Source: Neocallimastix lanati (nom. inval.) (Eukaryota; Neocallimastigomycota; Neocallimastigomycetes; Neocallimastigales; Neocallimastigaceae). Taken from it: 64,000 nucleotides of DNA. The stretch lies in NCBI GenBank assembly GCA_016946835.1, contig JACVTC010000173.1, positions 93,501-157,500 on the forward strand, in the 5' to 3' direction. Numbering within the stretch: the first letter of the stretch is position 1; the number at the start of each line of letters is the position of its first letter. The notes beneath the pieces were generated by a model. That model was not told the DNA's origin and searched no databases. It saw nothing but the letters and a program-made list of their open reading frames with translations. This document shows positions 27,882 through 48,678 of the stretch, piece by piece. Position numbers and translations under genes: made by a program.

Positions 27882-28902
27882 TTAGTTTTTTTTTTCTATT
27901 GAATTTATTGATTGGTTGTTGTTTTTGTATTTGCTATTTTTATAAAGATTTTCACTTACTTTTTTATTCCATTTCTCTTTCTTATTGTTCCTTGTAAATT
28001 TTTTGTGCTTACTGGTTCTAATCATAATAATTTTCCAACATTCCCTAGAATAATGTCCAAATCTACCACAGCAATAACATTTTCCATTTTTATATTTGGG
28101 TTGCCTTTTTTCTTTTCTTTCACCTATAGAGGGAATAGTGGATATGTGATCTGATTGTGTTATGAAAAGTTGTCGTTTTGATTCTTCATAATTACTATTT
28201 TCTTTCAAGTTTGAGAATAATATGTCCGAAATGACGTTCTTCACGTTAGAACATTGTTTCTCCCAGTCGTTTTTGAATTGGAAGACATTGATGAACCTTA
28301 AATTTTCTGGGAGACACCTGTTTATTATCCCTCCCTTTACATTGTTTCCAATATCCTGACCTATGTTTTCTAATTCTTCGATGGTATTTTGAAATGTTGC
28401 CATAAATATGTTCATGCCTTCGTCTTCATTGAATTTTAGGGAGTTTATTTTTGTTTTTAATTCTTTTCTGGACTAGTGGTGAAAGATTTTTTGAGAATGG
28501 ACCAGATTTGATTTGCTGTTTTTCCCTGTCCTTCAATTATTTTTCTGGTATTTTCTCCCAAACTATTTATAATGATCCACATTACCATAATGTCGCTTTT
28601 GATGTCTAGGAAATTGGTGTCCTTATCATATACCAAGTTTTTATCAAACTTGTTTTCAAGATAGTCGTCAATGTCATTTCTAATATTTCTTTTCCTTAGT
28701 TTTTTGACCTTCTCAGTTAATACGTGACTTTCTAGGTTATTAATTGTAAGAAGGTAGAGTATGCTAGTTCTCCAACTTACATAATTTTTAGAGCTTAGCT
28801 CAATAACTCGATTAAAATTCTCTGAGTAATTGAAGGTTACGCCCCTTGAATTAATTTCATTATTTTCATTAATTAAGATTATTAGAAAAAACGTCTACTC
28901 AT
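27882..28902 (-). pseudogene. Ty1/copia Gag, frameshifted
   Basis: The minus strand opens with ATG at 28902 and runs through a copia-type Gag core (KNYVSWRTSILYLL, IDDYLENKF) to a stop near 28465. After a one-base shift it continues in the frame that ends at 27882. That frame holds the zinc knuckle C-x2-C-x4-H-x4-C (CYCCGRFGHYSREC). The knuckle's residues are intact. This is the 5' end of the coding part of the element that the gypsy copy later split. Confidence 0.8.
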
Positions 28903-29941
28903 TTTGATTTTTAAAATATTATTGTAGATAATTGTAATTTAATTAGAATGAGATTTGAAGGCATTTATTTGAAATTAAGACTGATTGTAAATTCTTTCAT
29001 TGTTATCATAAGCTTTAGTATGAATTTTGATGTTTCAAACTATATTCAGGAGGTGTTCAGGAGAGTTTTTATTACTTAACTTGATTTGATTCTAAAAATA
29101 TATTAAATGTTATTGGTTCTTCTATTCGAAATTTCATTTCTTGGAGATTTACTTGAAAAATTATTCGTTAATTTGTTTTATTGCTTTACATTATGCGGTA
29201 TAAACGTTTTTATTGCGTTTCAATTATTTTCTTAAAAAGAAGGGTACATATTATTTACATTGTTCTTAAGAGTACATAGTTTATATATTGTGTCGTCATT
29301 TCGCTATAAATTTAAATTTTAATTTATTTAATACCTATATTATTATATATATTGTGTTTATTATTTTTCTTCATGAGTTTTATCATATTTACTAATGTTA
29401 AGAATTCAATACGGAGCTTTATTATTATTGTTTTGTATTTTAAGTTATTGGCTTTATTATTGTTTATTATGACGCCGACGAAATTCATTAATTGATTTTA
29501 TTTTTATATTTGTGTATGTATGCTTTATGACGTAGAAAATATAGTTATAATCAGTTTTTATATTATATGAAAAATATTATATATTTATTTAATATGTTAT
29601 AAGAACTTAGCTTTTGGAGAGTTTTGAGACTCTTGATCTATTAAAGTAATTCTTCACACTTAAATTAAAATAATTACTTATAATATATTTTTTAATAAAA
29701 TTTTATTAAGAATCATTATTTTAACAATAACACAAATTTCTTATTTTTATACTATCTTAGAATAACATTTTAATGGTTCAATACATATTAAATATTTGTG
29801 TTTATTTTATCATTTGTCAAATTACATAAATTATATTTATTAATGAATTTAATTATCATTTATTATTATTTTTTTAAATTTTTATAATTTATTATGCGTT
29901 ATAAAATTAACTTCTTTATATTTTGTTTGTTTCTATTACAG
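28903..29941. other. Copia leader and LTR expected here, not resolved
   Basis: By position this should hold the untranslated leader and the 5' LTR of the minus-strand copia element. I found no matching direct repeat near 16-18 kb, so its limits are unknown. The composition is less repetitive than ordinary intergenic DNA in this window. Confidence 0.4.
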
Positions 29942-30458
29942 AAATAAATCTCTACCTTTTCTAGATGATCTCTTTTTGAAATTTGCAATGATAATTGAAC
30001 AAAAATCCATGGATGTTTCTTTAGATTCAGAAAAGGATTATGATAATAATATTTATTATTATATATTGAGTGCTCTTCTTGGTGGGTGTTCAATATATGA
30101 AAAAATTAAACTTAATGATGTGGAACAAAGACAATTAGTTGACAAAACTTTTAAACAAAATTCAGCTTCATCGACTAATCCGTATTTTGTGGGGATTGCG
30201 GAGTTTCTAACAAATGTAATACCATTAATTTGTCGATCTTTTAGATTGACGATGAAATGGTATTCCGTTGAATTTACCGTTGCTAAGATCGTCGACGTCG
30301 AAATGATAAAGCATGGATTTTCAACTTCCGGTGAAAGATCTGATACTGATTCGTTTGATAACACTAATACTGAAATTATTACCCTCAATAATGGATGTGG
30401 TATTATCATCGAGGAATGGAAAATGTTAGAAACTATTGCTTCTAACACAATTTTATAA
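29942..30458 (+). CDS. Hypothetical protein, terminal exon or gene remnant
   Basis: An open stretch of about 172 codons begins right after a convincing splice acceptor (TTTCTATTACAG ending at 29941) and ends TAA at 30458. The first in-frame ATG is 29994. Base composition is clearly richer in GC than the flanks. No known motif was recognised. It is soluble-looking, without strong membrane segments or repeats (readable pieces: YYYILSALLGGCSIYEKI, GIAEFLTNVIPLICRSF). A possible poly-A signal AATAAA follows near 30543. No upstream exon could be found. The decayed copia element lies directly upstream, so this may be the 3' remnant of a gene disrupted by that insertion. An opposite-strand frame over the same bases also stays open but lacks splice support. 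Confidence 0.45.
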
Positions 30459-30742
30459 TTATATAATATATAATATTTCACTTCATGTATTTTATATTTT
30501 ATTTTTCATTTAAATCATGTAATTTTATTATTATTATAAATTAAATAAAGTTTTTCCTAAGTCTAAAAAAAAAGTTTGTTTCTCTATTTTTTAAATGAGG
30601 GTTAAAAATGAAAGTATTATTACTCATAATACAAAAATTATTAAAGTTAAAAGCCATTATCATAATTAATAGAAAACAATCAAATATATAATAATAATAA
30701 AAAAAAATTCAATAATTTTAATAGAGTACAATGATATGTATT
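30459..30742. other. Short AT-rich spacer
   Basis: Downstream of the hypothetical exon; contains nothing else recognisable. Confidence 0.4.
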
Positions 30743-30747
30743 TTAAT

Positions 30748-31897
30748 TGTTAAGAGTTATGAATTTATGGTTTATAATTATGTCAATTTTATTAATATAT
30801 TTTATGATAAAGAGTTATGCTTTTATATTAATACATTGTGGCTTATACATTATTTATATTACAATATGTTTTAATACATTTGAAGCTTATTTTTCATACA
30901 TTTCACATATTCTAACATTCCCCCTTAAACCTAGATATTCTATAATGAATAAATTGGTTTACTAGTGAATATGTGTATATATAATTATCCTATTTTACAC
31001 TATTAACTTGATATTATTAAACTGTTATATACATTTCTATCCTAAATTAACCTCTAATTTTACATGAATAAAATATTTTTTATGTTATATTAATTATTTA
31101 ATTTAATTTAAATATTACTAAAATAATTTCTTAAATATATTTATAATCTAATAATTTCCCCTAAAACTAAAGTATTTAATATTTTTACACCATTAATATT
31201 AGATGTATCTAAAACATCTCTTATAGTTTATAGTATATGGTTTATATATGATGGAAACCTTTCTCTTGAAAGGTGATATTATACCATCTCAATTTGTGTG
31301 AATACCTCTTATATATTGGGTTTTACATCACTTTCAATTATAATCCGCTTTATAGATTAGCGTTAACTTTTATATATTTTCGCTTTGTAGTTTTAGCGAT
31401 AACTATTAAAATAAATTGTTAATTATATATTGGTGTATTTGATAAATCATAATCTTGGGGTATTAAAATTGATTGCATTTATAATTAATTATATTATTCT
31501 AGTCATTTAAACTTATTAGTAATAATATAAATTGTTTCATAATTGATTAATATTCACTATTTCAGTTAATTCTTTCTTAAAGGTTAATTTTTTGGAACAT
31601 CAATATAAAAATAATTAATTATATTATAAAGTCATTAAAATCATTAAAACGTTTTAAAAATTAAAATTAATAATAGGTCTCTTGATATATGAGATTCTTA
31701 ATCTGTTAAGAGTTATGAATTTATGGTTTATAATTATGTCAATTTTATTAATATATTTTATGATAAAGAGTTACTAGCACTTAATTATTCTAAATTAAAT
31801 GCTTTTATATTAATACACTGTGGCTTATACATTATTTATATTACAATATGTTTTAATACATTTGAAGCTTATTTTTCATACATTTCACATTCTAACA
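30748..31897 (-). mobile_element. TRIM-like miniature LTR retrotransposon
   Basis: Direct repeats 30748-30917 (170 bp) and 31704-31897 (194 bp) both start TGTTAAG and end TTCTAACA. They flank about 790 bp with no coding capacity. They differ mainly by about 26 bp present only in the right copy and a 2-bp gap near the end. TTAAT directly precedes (30743-30747) and follows (31898-31902) the element, a 5-bp target duplication. A CCCCCTTAA block next to the left repeat is a polypurine tract on the minus strand (AAGGGGGAA), which sets the orientation. No gag or pol: non-autonomous, presumably moved by a copia-type helper. I cannot show that the nearby copia copy is that helper. Confidence 0.8.
30918..30927 (-). 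promoter_or_regulatory. Polypurine tract of the TRIM-like element
   Basis: On the minus strand TTAAGGGGGAA lies immediately before TGTTAGA, the start of the 3' LTR in element orientation. Confidence 0.6.
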
Positions 31898-31902
31898 TTA
31901 AT

Positions 31903-33005
31903 ACATTAATTTAATTATTTTGAAATTTGTGATATAAATTAATTATTAAATTTAATTATTCTTTTTATATAATCACTAGTTGCAAAAAGTGATATACGGG
32001 ACTTTTATGTGCAATAATTTATAAACAGTGGGTTTTAAATAATGGTAGTTTAGTAAATTTTATTAATAAAATTATAATATTCGTACAATTAAAATAATAA
32101 TTCTAATTCCTAAAAATTTACAAGAGAGTTCTCTATTTCTAATATAAATAATCTAATCTATTTATAAGAAATAGGTAATATATTAATTATATATTCTAAT
32201 ATATAGAAATATATAAATTTTATATGAATTAAAGTATTATAATTATTATAATTATAATAATACATATTGAAATAAAATAAAATAAAATAATTATTATCAA
32301 AAAGATATAAATTTAATATTTAATAATTATTATTAAATATACAAATATGTTACTACATATATTTGTTTTATATCAAAAGTAATTTATATTTAAAATAGGA
32401 AATATTAATCTTGTTAAAAATGTTCATAATATTTATTATATAATATATTAATATTATTATTATAAAACAAATATTTAATATTTATTTAAAAATGTCCAAA
32501 AAATTTATTAATATCATTAAACAGATATTTAATATACTTATTATAATTAAAGAATATTAAAAAATATTAATATTTTTTTCATATTTTAGTTATTTTATTT
32601 TAAATATTTTTTTTTATATTTTAATTATTTTATTTTAAATTATTTTTATATTAGATAAATTGATTATATTTTGGTCAATTTATTTTAAATATTTATTTAT
32701 AAAAGAAAAATATATTTATTGGTGTGAAATTAAAAAATTATTCTATATATAATAAAATTTTCATCAATTGAGATTTATCTAAATATGAATAATAAAAATT
32801 AATAGCTTATAGAATTACATAAATATAATATTATTATCTAATATTATTATTATTAAATATATAATAATTAATAAATATGATAGATTTTAATTATATGCCA
32901 AATTAAAATTCTATTTTTTTTTTTTTTAAAAAAAATAGAATTGCATAAAAATGATTAATTCATTAGGTCTATTAAAAGATTTTATATTTTTTTTCTTTTC
33001 AATAG

Positions 33006-33045
<40 letters not shown>

Positions 33046-33164
33046 ATTGAACATATATGTATATTTTTTTAATTTTTAGAGCAATATAAATAATTAAATA
33101 TTATTTTTTTTATTTTAAAAATAATATATCAAATGAAAATTTATACATTTTTTCTCAAAATTTA
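31903..33164. other. AT-rich spacer, no gene seen
   Basis: Downstream (3') of the first Tmc-like gene. TA runs (33007-33041) and no coding frame. Confidence 0.5.
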
Positions 33165-42058
<8,894 letters not shown>

Positions 42059-42719
42059 ATTTAGCTTTATATTGAGAAGATCTTATAAGTAAGGTTGTAA
42101 TGAACTTTTCATATATAAAAACTCACCAATATTTTAATTATTTTTTTTTTAAAAATTTAAAATATAAATATTATTTTTTATTTTATAACGGAAAAAAAAA
42201 TTTTTTTACTAATTTTCAAATTTGATTTTTATTTCATTGTAAAATATACAATACAGTTTTTTAAATTTTTTAAATTCAAAAGTGGGAGAATTTTCAATAA
42301 TTTATATATTAAAAAGATAAATAGCAATACGAATATATATTAGAAAAAAATTATTTTTTTTTTGGTAATTTAACAATAAAATTAAATTTAAAAATGAAAT
42401 TAAATTAAAAATTAAATTAAATGAAAAATTAAATTAAATGAAAAAAAAAAATATATATATATAAAATTATTTTGGAAAAAAAATTTATTTATATATTTAT
42501 TTATTTATTTATTTATATTTTTTTTTTAAAAAGTTTATTTTATAATAATATAAAAGTAAAAAGAAAATATTTTTTTGTAAATAATACAATAACAATATAT
42601 ATATTTCATATTTTTGATGAAGTATAAAAAACGAATTAAATAATGATTATAAATTAAAAAAAAAATAATTATTAATTATAATTTTTTAAGTTTTTTTTTT
42701 TAAATATAAAAAAGAAATA
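42059..42719. other. Upstream region of Tmc-like copy A
   Basis: AT-rich leader side of the gene; no recognisable promoter element apart from the general AT richness. Contains direct repeats of AAATTAAATTAAATGAAA (42380-42440). Confidence 0.45.
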
Positions 42720-43144
42720 AATAATCTTTGTTTCTTACAATTCGAGAATCTGAAAATTTTACTCCTTTCTTTCTTAACACTGGCTTTAATACTAAACTCG
42801 ATCCTTCTGTCCCAAACACTACAATTGTATTCTGTGCTGAAATTACTAATAATTTAGAAGAATTAAAGAAAGTACCTATAGAAAATCTTTAAAATGCTAC
42901 TGAATTCCAAAAGAAGTATGATGATAAGCATATGGTCCTGTTCTCTATTAATTTCAAAGTTGACTCAAAAATTTAGCTATTAAGGAATGATCTAATCAAT
43001 AATAAGAGAGAAAAAATTGGTTCCAAAGAAGTTTGATTCATTTGTCATCCTAGTGAAAGTTTCAGAAGTCAGTTAAAGCTTCTCAACACATATAGAATTT
43101 ATCCTGTACTTCATGTGTCACTTCTTGAACCAGGAATATATGAT

Positions 43145-43176
<32 letters not shown>

Positions 43177-43430
43177 CCCTATTCCCTATCCAATATTAGT
43201 TAATGGTGAACAAGAATATGAAGTTAAATTTATCCTTGATTCAAAACGCTTTAATAAAAAGGTTAGATATTTAATTTATAGGAAGCAATATGATGATTTC
43301 GAAAATTCATTAAACTTTTTGAGAATCATCATTGTGATAAACTACTTGCTGAATTCAACAAGAAGCATCCAAATAAACCAAAACTAAAGATGCCATTAAT
43401 CCGTCTTTAAAGGGAGAGAGTTATAATAGA
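42720..43430 (+). pseudogene. Decayed gypsy integrase tail and chromodomain
   Basis: Plus-strand fragments with stops. First a stretch like the pol region after the integrase core (TEFQKKYDDKHM). Then YPVLHVSLLEP, the GPF/Y-module end typical of Ty3/gypsy. After a poly-A insertion comes a chromodomain-like piece (EYEVKFILDSKRFNKKVRYL). It is followed by HPNKPK and a purine-rich AAAGGGAGAGAG at 43408-43420, where a polypurine tract would be. It is a different family from the intact element at 18-25 kb. Only the 3' end survives. Confidence 0.72.
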
Positions 43431-44678
43431 ATCAATAATTATATAGTTACTTTATTATTTTTAATTGTCAAAATGTCGAAGTGGCCTAAACCATAAGTTC
43501 AATCTTTCTCTTTTTATTATTGTTTGAAATAGTAGTGAATATCATAGAAATTTTACAGTAGTTATTAAAATTAATTTCATAATTTGATAGTCAGATATTG
43601 AATATGTTTCTTTCTTTTCTTTTCTTTTCTTTCCTTTCCTTTCTTTTAGATAAGTAAAAGTATAGGACTAAATATTAAAATGATAATTTAGAGTGTTTAA
43701 AAATGAAAATGATTATTTTATTATTATAAGGAATAATATTACATGAATAAGAGTTATTTTTTATTATTTCAACTACAAAAATTTATTTATATATTATTAT
43801 AATATTTATTCAATTGGTTAAAATATATAATATTATCATTATTAGATAATGAATAGAAATAAATATGATAAAATATGAATAACTAGTAGTAGCAATATTA
43901 CTTTCAACATTATTACTTGTACTAGCATTACCACTAGTACCAGCATAACATTATTATTATTATTAGAATTAGTACTAAAAGTATTAGTATCATCATTACA
44001 AATATTAATAAAATTTGAAGGGTATGACATGGTTTTTTGATTATCTTTTGATTTTTTCCAATAATAATAGAATCTATTTATGATTTTATGGTTTTACCCC
44101 ATGGTAATGATTTTAATCCTATTGATTTAGTTTTTTTAATGATATCTTTAATAGGAGTAGAATTGTTGAAGGTAGTGGTATAACAAGTTATTTGAAGTGG
44201 AAGATCAAGATCAAGATAAGAATAAGAATGAGAATAAACTTTATAATGCTGAGCAATAAAAAATATCTAAAAAGCCATAGTATAGTTATAAATTTATTAA
44301 ATTTAAATTCATTAAAACAAATAATTGTTATCAAATCATTTATATCTTTATATTGTTTAAAAGTTAACAATTTATTAACTTTATATATAAAGAGGTTAAT
44401 CTAAATAAACTATTATTATTGGATTGTTAAGTTTTATTTTTATAATTTTCATAAAAAAAAAAAAAAAACGTTAAATATTTATAATTTTTTCAGATAAGAT
44501 TATAATTTGTTTTATTTATCTTTTTTTGATATTTATAATATAAATATATTTATAATTTTATTTAAAGTTAAATTTTATAATAATTTTTACAAAAGATTAC
44601 ATGTATGATAGACTTTATTTATTTTAATAATGTAAATTTATTTAGAATATTTATATATTTTTAATAAAATTAAAGAAA

Positions 44679-44711
<33 letters not shown>

Positions 44712-44838
44712 TGATTAAACTTTTAAATAACTTGAAATAATATATTTTGTTTCCTATTTATAAATTTGAATGTAATGTAAATATTTATATTATATCTTTC
44801 TTATTATTAAAAATTTAATTTGAATTTATATATTTTCT
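43431..44838. other. Spacer between the two Tmc-like genes
   Basis: May include the LTR remnant of the gypsy fragment to its left, but no matching partner exists in the window. A CTTTT/CCTTT run lies at 43612-43645. No gene recognised. Confidence 0.4.
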
Positions 44839-45455
44839 CTAATCTTCCTCAAAGCTTGCTGTTTCAATAAATTTTTTTAGCTGTGGTACCATATTAATTG
44901 TACTTGTTGGAATTATAAATATGAGATCTACCATTTCTCGTAAAACTTTATTTGAAGTTTTTATTGATTTACGGGATATAATAATGGATATTGATAATAA
45001 AACTAAACCAATTAAAGAACAATAAATTGTAGTATATATTGTACTTCTTACATTTTCGAATAAGGAATCAAATAAAATAGTATAAAATTTATCTAATCCG
45101 TTAATACAATGACTAATTACTTCATACTGGAAGCGGAAATCAGAATCATTTAAGCAATAATTTTTAAAGCGATTATTTTCATATTCATAATGATATATAT
45201 ATTTTTCGTTTTTATATTTTTTGATTTGTGATTTATTTAATATAGATTTGGATTTAGTGAGATATTCATCAATTAATTCATTTAAACCCAACTTTACCAT
45301 GTTTTTAGTAAAATCTATATAAAAATAATAATAATATATATATATATATGTAATTAAGATTATTCAATTAATAAATATAAAATAAATATGCAATCATATA
45401 TATATTTTAAGACATATTTTTTTATGCAATTATTTTTTTAAAAATATATATTGAA

Positions 45456-45508
<53 letters not shown>

Positions 45509-45769
45509 ATTTACCTATTTCTGGAATTTCTTCCAAAGATTCACATATAGATTCATCTAGTTTACAATTATTATTAACTAATAGAGAATTTAATTCTTTT
45601 ATTTTTGTTGTAGATTCTATATTTAATTGACCTAAATAAATTTTATTCTGGATAGTCTATGTAATTTAATTTTATTATTGATGGTAAAAATTTATATTAG
45701 TCTTTATCTTTTACTTTATTTTATTATTTATTATTATTATTGATAAACAAAATTTTAAAATATATTCAA

Positions 45770-45810
<41 letters not shown>

Positions 45811-46564
45811 AAAGTAATAAAAAAAAATTTTTTTTAAAAAGCAATGATATTTTTCATACTTCTAATTCAATGATTTTATTATTTAATAAACTTTCTGGTG
45901 ATCCTGCTACAAAAGCCTTCATATCTTGAATTATTGTTTCAAGTCCATAAAGATTTAAATCAATTATCATTTCTTTTCTTTCAACCTATAATATAGTTTA
46001 TTTTATTTATTTACAATAATATTATTTATATTAATATTATTTACATTAATATTATTTATATTAACATTAGTATTAGTATTAGTATTCATTAAAAATTAAT
46101 AAATCATATGTAAAAATAAATGAAATAAATAAGAAATTATTAAATTATTTACTGTTGATAAATTAAAATTAACTCGTTTATCCATATAGTATTTTTTTGT
46201 CTAAAAATATAATAAAATTAATAAAAAAAATAATAATAATTTAGAAATTTTTATGGACATATTAATTTTTTTTTTTTTTTTTTTTTTAATTTCTTACAAT
46301 AATTGGTATAGCTATAAGTAATGCAGTGAAAAGAATTAATATATTAATTAGATAACCTTGCATATCATAAATGTAATTCATAAATGAACCATTATTTTCA
46401 ACATTTTCAAATTTTTTTTTTTTATCATCATAATTAATATCATATATTTGAGTAATAGATTCAATACTATCTTCAAATCTTGATACAATATCTTTTAGAG
46501 AACCTTTATTCAATTAATATTACTTATATGTTAATAATTATAACATTTTTTTTTTTTACTTATC

Positions 46565-46616
<52 letters not shown>

Positions 46617-47587
46617 TAAATATATATATATATATATATATTTTTACCTTTAAGTATGCATTTTAGTATTTTTAATGTTTTTTTTCTTATATTTGTAATA
46701 TTTCTATGTAAAGGAGTTAAACCTATTATTTTATATAATTTTTATTAATTATAATTAAATTTAATTTAAACTTATTAAAATAATATCTTTTTTATTAATT
46801 ACCAAATATATTGATGACTAATGATAAAACGACTATTACTACTGTAAAAATGTAGATTACTAAAATTTTACTATTTTGATAATCATTTGCTTCATTATAT
46901 ATTTTTAAAAATGTTTCTTTCATGATATTATTATAACTTCTATCTTTGATATTATCTATAAATAAATAAAGGAATATATATTTAATAATATATAACATTA
47001 CCAAATTATCATATATATATGTAATTTATTTAAATAAGTATGTAATAATAAAAATATACCTGAAAACATTCTAATATATATTTATATAGATATATATAAA
47101 AACATTAATTAGTAATTAATTTAAAAAAATAATATTTTTTCAATAATGATATTAAACTTACCGATATCTATAATCATCGAATATACTTGAACCATTTTTT
47201 GCTCTTCTAATTAATTCTTCACTTGGAGTATTATATAAACTTTTTGACCATACAATAATTTCTTTCATTAATTCATATCCATTATAATGAGCGTAGCTAC
47301 TTTTTAATCCTTCATTAGTATTGTAATAAATTATCACTGGAACGTCAGATACCTCATCTAAAGAATATTTAACTAAAACAGGAATATATTTAGTTTCAAG
47401 TCTAACAATAGTTTCTAGTATTCCTTCTCTTATTTTTTCTGCTTTCTTTTCATTATTTTCCATTAAGAAAAATCCAATAATTCTTGAACGACGTAATAAA
47501 CGATCAACATTATAATTCATATCTCCAATCATTTTAAGATCTTTAACATTTTGATTAAAACCATTAAGAAATAAAAAACAATAGACT

Positions 47588-47655
<68 letters not shown>

Positions 47656-48642
47656 TTTAAGTATTTATTTTTAATTTATATATTATAGAAATAAAAATTG
47701 TTATTTTAAATTATTAATTATATTTAATAATAGTTAGAAATTAATATCTTTAAATTTTTACTTTATTAAAAACAAAATAAAAATGAATACAAAAAATAAA
47801 ATAATAATATGTGAAGATCTTTTATCCACCATTAAAAATGCGCTTAACATTTTTTTTCTAATAATGAAAAAAAAAAAAGTGTAAGTAAAATATTTATAAA
47901 ATTAATAACATTTCAATTATAAAATTATTTTAATTTCATAAAATTATTAATAATAATATATATATATATATTTTTTAAACTCTTAATTACTTTAAAAGTT
48001 TTTTTCTTTTTGATTCATTGTCACCAACAGTCGAAGATTTTACTGATTTTGATATACCTAATGAAGCCGTTGAACCTAATAATTTATTTTCTGAATTTCC
48101 TTTTGTTATTTTATTAGGTGAATTTAACTCTAGATATGATTCCTGTTAATTAGTTTATTAATAAAATTTTAATTATATATATTAATTATAAAAATAAATT
48201 TTATAATAATTAATAAATATATTTTATTAATACCTCTTCATTTAAAGCATATCCCTATTAATTATTTTGGTTTTATGTTATTTTATTTTTTTTTTTTATA
48301 TATTTTATTTAAATATATATTTATTAGTTTTATTATTTTTATCTTTTTTTTTTTTTTTTTTTTTTTCTATAACTAATATTTTTAAACAAATGTTATTAAA
48401 TTACTTATTAATTATATATTTTATTTATTTTATTATTAATATAATTGTAATTTTTTTTTTTTTTTTTAAATTTTAAAAATAAATTTTTTATTTATTTATA
48501 ATACCTCATCTTCTTCATTGTTCTTATTCAATATAAATAGTTATTTATATACATATATATATTAAATTTTTTTTTTTTGATATAATTAATTCTATTTATT
48601 CATTTATTTATTTTTATAATATCAATTAAAACTTTTATAATT

Positions 48643-48678
<36 letters not shown>

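Noticed and set aside
30059-30481. Minus-strand frame of 140 codons
   Set aside because: Overlaps the plus-strand exon that has a splice acceptor; the antisense frame has no start context or splice support.
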